Position numbers and translations under genes: made by a program. A DNA stretch of 64,000 nucleotides from Rosenbergiella epipactidis (GTDB lineage: Bacteria; Pseudomonadota; Gammaproteobacteria; Enterobacterales; Enterobacteriaceae). The stretch spans positions 62,001 through 126,000 of the forward strand of contig NZ_JABBFQ010000007.1 in the NCBI RefSeq assembly GCF_018494055.1, in the 5' to 3' direction. Below are positions 60,084 through 64,000 of the stretch, one piece after another. Position 1 is the first letter of the stretch; the number at the start of each line of letters is the position of its first letter. A model generated the notes under the pieces. The model made no database searches. It was not told the origin of the DNA and saw only the letters and a list, made by a program, of their open reading frames with translations.

Positions 60084-61259
60084 TTACAATAACTTCTCTT
60101 CAGGCTCTTTATTAATTGGTTTACTTTCTCGTAAGCAGGGTGCGAAAAATAGCTTGCCACTCCATGCTCCCCGAGTCGTTTTCATCATCACCAGTGCCCA
60201 TATTCCACTTAAAAAAACAAGTAGCGCTATCGCAAGGATCGAGAAAAAAGGGAATGCGGTCAGCTGAGCGAGCTTAAACGTTGCTAAAGTGAATACCCCC
60301 AATGGAAAGGTGTAGCCCCACCAGCCCAAATTAAAAGGGATTCCCTGTTTTACGTAATGGCCAGTGATACCCAGCGCGAGCAGTAACCACCATGCACCAA
60401 ATCCCCATAATAGTATCCCCATTATCCAGCCAAACCCTGAAATAACCTGACTAAAAGGCTCGAAGATTGGATTACTGGCGAGCAGCGTGCTCTGTTGGCT
60501 CAGTAAAAACATCCCCAATGATCCGGTTCCTATAGGCCCCAATGCCAGCCAAGTGGTGGCAGATAAGGCGACGGGGGGAAGCTTATGTAGCGCCATACGT
60601 AAGAGTAAAATAGCGAGCAAAGATAAGGCGACTGGCACAGAGAATGCCCACAACACCATACTAAAAATAACCATCGTCTGTTGTTGCGCTGGGTCGGACA
60701 AATGTGGTGCAACAATCCAGCCACTTGCCGCGGCAACTTCTGCGGCAACGATCGGTAATAACCACAAACCTGTCATCGACGAAAGTTGATGAGATTGTCG
60801 CGTAAACATAAACAGCGGTAATCCAATGCCGCAGGCTATGGCGAGAAACGCATCGATGCGCCATAACTGATGAGCAATATCGACCGCGAGACTTCCGAAG
60901 AGAGGGGGACCGAAGCTGATAAAGCCGTTAATAATCGTCGCTAGCCCCATAGGAATAGTACCGAGAAACATCGACATTTGAGGGTGTTCGAAAATTTTAT
61001 ACGCCTCTTGCGGGTAGAGGAGCCAGCGCCCAAGATACAGCAGCGTAAACACGCTAAAGAGAGCAATATTGATCGCCCAAAGTAGCCGAGCGAGTGTCAT
61101 TACGAAGCTATCGGGTGTGGCAACTTGTGCGAGGACTAAGGCAAGGACGCCAGTCCCCATCGTCACCGCAAACCAATTTGGCGTAAAAAATCGCACGACC
61201 TCGTGGAATGAGGCCAAATGGGTTAAAGGCTTGTTGAAATTTTTTATTGTTAGCGACAT
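60084..61259 (-). CDS. TDT/SLAC1-family membrane transporter
   Basis: A 391-residue protein with about ten membrane segments, of the tellurite-resistance/dicarboxylate transporter family that includes TehA, Mae1 and Ssu1. Conserved text is FTPNWFAVTMGTGVLALVLA near the N-terminus, GTIPMGLATIINGFISFGP and a late GWWGYTFPLGVFTLATFKLA. The N-terminus and length (E. coli TehA 330) are closer to the C4-dicarboxylate/sulfite branch than to TehA, and no tehB is adjacent. It may let weak organic acid anions across the inner membrane. It lies 70 bp before gcd, a probable operon. Confidence 0.85.
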   Translation of the reverse strand: MSLTIKNFNKPLTHLASFHEVVRFFTPNWFAVTMGTGVLALVLAQVATPDSFVMTLARLLWAINIALFSVFTLLYLGRWLLYPQEAYKIFEHPQMSMFLGTIPMGLATIINGFISFGPPLFGSLAVDIAHQLWRIDAFLAIACGIGLPLFMFTRQSHQLSSMTGLWLLPIVAAEVAAASGWIVAPHLSDPAQQQTMVIFSMVLWAFSVPVALSLLAILLLRMALHKLPPVALSATTWLALGPIGTGSLGMFLLSQQSTLLASNPIFEPFSQVISGFGWIMGILLWGFGAWWLLLALGITGHYVKQGIPFNLGWWGYTFPLGVFTLATFKLAQLTAFPFFSILAIALLVFLSGIWALVMMKTTRGAWSGKLFFAPCLRESKPINKEPEEKLL

Positions 61260-61389
61260 AAGCTCCTCCTATAGAGAAGTACTATAAACCTCCCCCACCA
61301 ATATCAAAAACGGGTAAATATTGTTATACCTACCCAATAAAGTGGTAAGAGGAGTGAGCGCCAACATTATTCGAGGGGTTGAAGAAAGC

Positions 61390-62277
61390 TTACTCCTTGA
61401 GCGGGGCCAAGGTTTTTGCCAGTTCCAACCAAGCCATCGCCGCGGGAGGGAGTTGCGTTCCCGTACGCCAAGCTAGGGCTATACGCCAGTCAGTATACGG
61501 TTCATTGAGGGGTACTAATGAGATACCGGGATGACGGTGCTTAGTAGCCAGCATCCTCGGTAAAAATGCAACCCCCAATCCCGCTGTCACCAGATCGACG
61601 ATAAAATCGATTTGCCCACTTCGAGCCGTTATCCGAGGACTCACCTTTCGCCGTTCACAAGCGGCCAATATTAATTGGTTCAGAGTGAAACCTTCTTCAA
61701 ACAGAATAAAGGGCTCAGCATGTAAATCCTTAAAATTGAGTTGACGATAGCCTGCTAAGGGGTGATCTGCCTGTAAGACCACAACGAGTGGCTCATTCCG
61801 CACATCTTGATAGGCAATGGCATCGTCTTTCGATACCAGCAATGCGGCGATATCTATCGCTCCGGCCTCTAAAAACTCACGTAATCTATTACCGCCATGT
61901 TCAATTAATTCAATATCCACTTGCGGGTAACGACGTCGATACTCTGTAAACATCTTAGCAAATAACACCCCACAGCCCACCGGCGGCAAGCCTATGCGAA
62001 GCGTGCCCCCCTTAAGTTCCTGTAACGCATCGATCTCTGCGAGGAGGTGATTTTTCTCGGTAAGGAGGACGAGCGCGCGTCGATAAACGATTTCTCCTGC
62101 AGCCGTTAATTCCGTTTTATGGCCAATACGGTTCAGCAAAGGAACACCCAGTTCAACTTCTAGCGCTTTCACCGCTTTGCTGACCGACGATTGGGTCAAC
62201 GACACGACATCTGCGGCTTGGGTAAAGCCTCCTTGACGGACAACTTCGACAAAAACGCGTAACGTTCTAAGGTTCAT
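61390..62277 (-). CDS. LysR-family transcriptional regulator
   Basis: A 295-residue LysR-type regulator. The N-terminal winged helix-turn-helix reads FVEVVRQGGFTQAADVVSLTQSSVSKAVKALE. The effector domain follows (LRIGLPPVGCGVLFAKMFTEY, DFIVDLVTAGLGVAFLPRM). It is divergent from lldD with 128 bp between, the usual layout for a LysR protein and its target. The TDT-gcd pair lies behind it on the same strand and could be a second target. It is related in general form to CidR/CynR-like proteins; I cannot name the effector, though L-lactate is a fair guess. Confidence 0.88.
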   Translation of the reverse strand: MNLRTLRVFVEVVRQGGFTQAADVVSLTQSSVSKAVKALEVELGVPLLNRIGHKTELTAAGEIVYRRALVLLTEKNHLLAEIDALQELKGGTLRIGLPPVGCGVLFAKMFTEYRRRYPQVDIELIEHGGNRLREFLEAGAIDIAALLVSKDDAIAYQDVRNEPLVVVLQADHPLAGYRQLNFKDLHAEPFILFEEGFTLNQLILAACERRKVSPRITARSGQIDFIVDLVTAGLGVAFLPRMLATKHRHPGISLVPLNEPYTDWRIALAWRTGTQLPPAAMAWLELAKTLAPLKE

Positions 62278-62352
62278 AACTATTCTTTTTTTGACTTATT
62301 TTCAGTTGAAAAAGTTGTTTTTATCATAATTAAAAATACCTTATTTTAGCTT

Positions 62353-62383
62353 CTATTCAAGCCGCCCTTTTAGGGGCGAATAG
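62353..62383 (+). promoter_or_regulatory. Leader hairpin before lldD
   Basis: An inner stem CGCCC / GGGCG (62363-62367 and 62374-62378) sits inside an outer stem CTATT / AATAG (62353-62357 and 62379-62383). The structure ends about 8 bp before the ribosome-binding site AGGA. It could influence lldD translation or be an operator. Confidence 0.4.
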
Positions 62384-62405
62384 AGCCAATACAGGAACGA
62401 TGACT

Positions 62406-63545
62406 ATGATTATCTCATCCGCATCAGATTACCGAGAAGCCGCGCGACGCAAGTTACCCAGATTCTTATTTGATTACATCGATGGCGGCGCCTATACCGA
62501 GCATACTTTACGAGCTAATAGTGCCGATTTAGCGACGATTAGTTTACGCCAACGTATTTTACGAAATGTTGAAAATCTTAGCCTTAAAACAACACTCTTC
62601 GGCCAGCAGCACGACCTTCCCGTCATTCTTAGCCCTGTCGGATTAACGGGAATGTATGCGCGACGAGGTGAGGTACAAGCAGCAAACGCCGCGGCAGCCA
62701 AAGGGATCCCTTTCTGTTTATCAACCGTCTCAGTGTGTTCAATTGAAGAGGTCGCCGCCCAAAGTGCACAACCGCTCTGGTTTCAACTCTACGTACTCAA
62801 AGATCGTGGATTTATGCGTAACGCGCTAGAGCGAGCACAGGCTGCGGGGATTACCACACTTGTTTTCACCGTGGATATGCCAACACCAGGCGCTCGCTAT
62901 CGAGATGCACATTCCGGTATGTCGGGCCCCTTTGCAGCCTCTCGTCGGATCTTACAAGCCTGTACGCGGCCGGAGTGGGCATTGAACGTGGGTCTGCGGG
63001 GCCGCCCTCACGATTTGGGCAATATCTCAAAATACTTAGGTAAAGCCACGACGTTGGAAGATTACGTTGGCTGGCTAGGGAATAATTTCGATCCCTCAAT
63101 CAGTTGGAAAGATCTCGAATGGATTCGGGAGTTTTGGAAAGGGCCGATGATTATAAAAGGCATACTGGACCCGCAAGATGCTCAAGATGCCGTTAACTTT
63201 GGGGCGGATGGCATCGTGGTATCGAACCATGGTGGTCGGCAACTTGATGGCGTTTTATCGACGGCAAAAGCATTACCGACCATTGCCGATAAAATCGGTG
63301 ATGACCTCACTGTGTTAGTCGATTCAGGCATTCGTTCCGGACTGGATGTTGTGCGTATGCTGGCATTAGGGGCCAAGGCCTGCCTAATAGGACGCCCAAT
63401 GGCCTATGCCCTCGCGGCAGATGGCCAACGCGGTGTTGAAAATTTATTGGAGATATTCTCTCAGGAGATGCGCGTTGCGATGACCCTTACGGGTGTGACG
63501 TCGGTCAATCAGATTGATCGCAGCGCCTTAGTGCTACCGGAGTAA
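62406..63545 (+). CDS. lldD: L-lactate dehydrogenase (quinone), FMN-dependent
   Basis: Membrane-associated flavoenzyme oxidising L-lactate to pyruvate and feeding the quinone pool. It has 379 residues (E. coli 396; the shortfall is at the C-terminus). Motifs: [53 protein letters not shown] and the catalytic His and Arg in [15 protein letters not shown]. The ATG at 62406 is chosen over 62400 because AGGA is then 9 bp away and [10 protein letters not shown] is the family start. No lldP permease or lldR regulator is adjacent, unlike E. coli lldPRD. Confidence 0.95.
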   Translation: MIISSASDYREAARRKLPRFLFDYIDGGAYTEHTLRANSADLATISLRQRILRNVENLSLKTTLFGQQHDLPVILSPVGLTGMYARRGEVQAANAAAAKGIPFCLSTVSVCSIEEVAAQSAQPLWFQLYVLKDRGFMRNALERAQAAGITTLVFTVDMPTPGARYRDAHSGMSGPFAASRRILQACTRPEWALNVGLRGRPHDLGNISKYLGKATTLEDYVGWLGNNFDPSISWKDLEWIREFWKGPMIIKGILDPQDAQDAVNFGADGIVVSNHGGRQLDGVLSTAKALPTIADKIGDDLTVLVDSGIRSGLDVVRMLALGAKACLIGRPMAYALAADGQRGVENLLEIFSQEMRVAMTLTGVTSVNQIDRSALVLPE

Positions 63546-63555
63546 GTGATGCCTA

Positions 63556-63622
63556 TCATGGTACAGTGAAAATAATGCATTGCGACCCCGCGGCTGCGGC
63601 CTGATTATCGTCTGTACCATGA
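63556..63622. repeat. Nested inverted repeat after lldD
   Basis: An 11-bp perfect pair, TCATGGTACAG (63556-63566) and CTGTACCATGA (63612-63622), encloses ATAAT / ATTAT (63572-63576, 63604-63608) and a central CCGC / GCGG hairpin (63588-63599). The strand can fold into one 67-nt rod-like structure. There is no T-run, so it is not a classic terminator, and it does not look like ERIC. Confidence 0.5.
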
Positions 63623-63679
63623 CAACTTCGGTTTCTGGGTCAGGGGAATAGACAGCTCCACGTAAGCGTTGGACTGCTG

Positions 63680-64000
63680 TTATCGACCTGAATTATTTGC
63701 TAACGCCTGCGCGCAAGCCCAAGCTGAACTCCACGCCCATTGGAAGTTATACCCGCCCAGCCAGCCCGTGACGTCTACCACTTCACCAATAAAGTAAAGG
63801 CCGGGCACGTCGCGCGCCTCGAAAGTTTGCGAGGATAAATGCTGGGTGTCGACGCCGCCTAAAGTCACCTCGGCGGTACGGTAGCCTTCGGTACCATTCG
63901 GATAAACCGCCCACGCCGTGAGTTGTTCGACGAGTTGCTGTTGTTGACGGGAATTCAGCTGTTTGAGCGTGACTTCAGGTAACAGAGAAAGCTCGACTAA
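63680..64000 (-). CDS. yhiN: YhiN family flavoprotein (partial, N-terminus off the window)
   Basis: The last 106 codons of a leftward gene that enters from the right edge. The text AEVTLGGVDTQHLSSQTFEA, then GLYFIGEVVDVTGWLGGYNF and QWAWSSAWACAQAL, is the conserved C-terminal FAD-binding end of the YhiN/HI0933 family of NAD(P)/FAD-dependent oxidoreductases. The physiological substrate is unknown. It is convergent with lldD, with the nested inverted repeat between. Confidence 0.9.
   Translation of the reverse strand, partial: LVELSLLPEVTLKQLNSRQQQQLVEQLTAWAVYPNGTEGYRTAEVTLGGVDTQHLSSQTFEARDVPGLYFIGEVVDVTGWLGGYNFQWAWSSAWACAQALANNSGR

Overview
The window is chromosomal DNA from a gamma-proteobacterium of the order Enterobacterales. 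Nearly every protein in the left two thirds is a close full-length match to an Escherichia coli protein I recognise, and three blocks keep E. coli gene order: yigB-xerC-yigA-dapF-lptM / cyaY / cyaA / hemCDXY / argX-hisR-leuT-proM; the enterobacterial common antigen (ECA) cluster wecG to wecA; and rho-trxA / rhlB-gppA / rep / ppiC. Several missing E. coli genes (aslAB, yifK, rhoL, rffGH, dctA, fdoGHI) and the presence of gcd and a TDT-family permease fit an Erwiniaceae-like plant or insect associate. That assignment is an inference from gene content; no rRNA is present. I see no prophage, insertion sequence, plasmid gene or CRISPR array.

Layout. 1-3.1 kb: cell-wall and chromosome-dimer operon lptM-dapF-yigA-xerC-yigB, tightly overlapped. 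3.2-6.2 kb: cyaY convergent with cyaA, which has a TTG start. 6.4-10.5 kb: hemCDXY, haem synthesis. 10.6-11.9 kb: a PhzF-family gene, then a four-tRNA operon (Arg-His-Leu-Pro) with a clear promoter and terminator. 12-22.8 kb: eleven ECA genes on the minus strand, without rffG and rffH. 22.8-30.1 kb: rho, trxA, rhlB, gppA, rep, ppiC. 30.1-38.4 kb: yhjJ, yhjK, a second identical tRNA-Pro(UGG) at the place where E. coli has proK, eptB, yiaF, yibL and a VirK/YbjX gene. 38.5-45.5 kb: sodA, fdhD, glyQS, a VOC protein and a class I fumarase.

45.7-49.1 kb is a decayed kdp locus. kdpF and kdpE are intact and the KdpE operator is still readable, but kdpA carries an in-frame TGA. One deletion has also joined codon ~431 of kdpA to the last transmembrane segment of kdpD, removing the end of kdpA, all of kdpB and kdpC, and about half of kdpD. 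This is the clearest unusual event in the window.

49.1-63.5 kb is an accessory metabolic region. It holds mmuPM (S-methylmethionine uptake and use, with a MetJ-like operator), an OFA-family transporter, a GntR-like LacI regulator next to an ACS-family transporter with a GntR-type operator between them, a fumarylacetoacetate-hydrolase-fold enzyme, an aldo/keto reductase, a TDT permease plus PQQ glucose dehydrogenase pair, and a LysR regulator divergent from lldD. The window ends in the C-terminus of yhiN.

I did not find a wholly new system. The best leads are the kdp deletion scar, the anticodon change at the proK position, the ECA operon lacking rffGH, and the uncharacterised sugar-acid style cluster at 52.9-57.4 kb.
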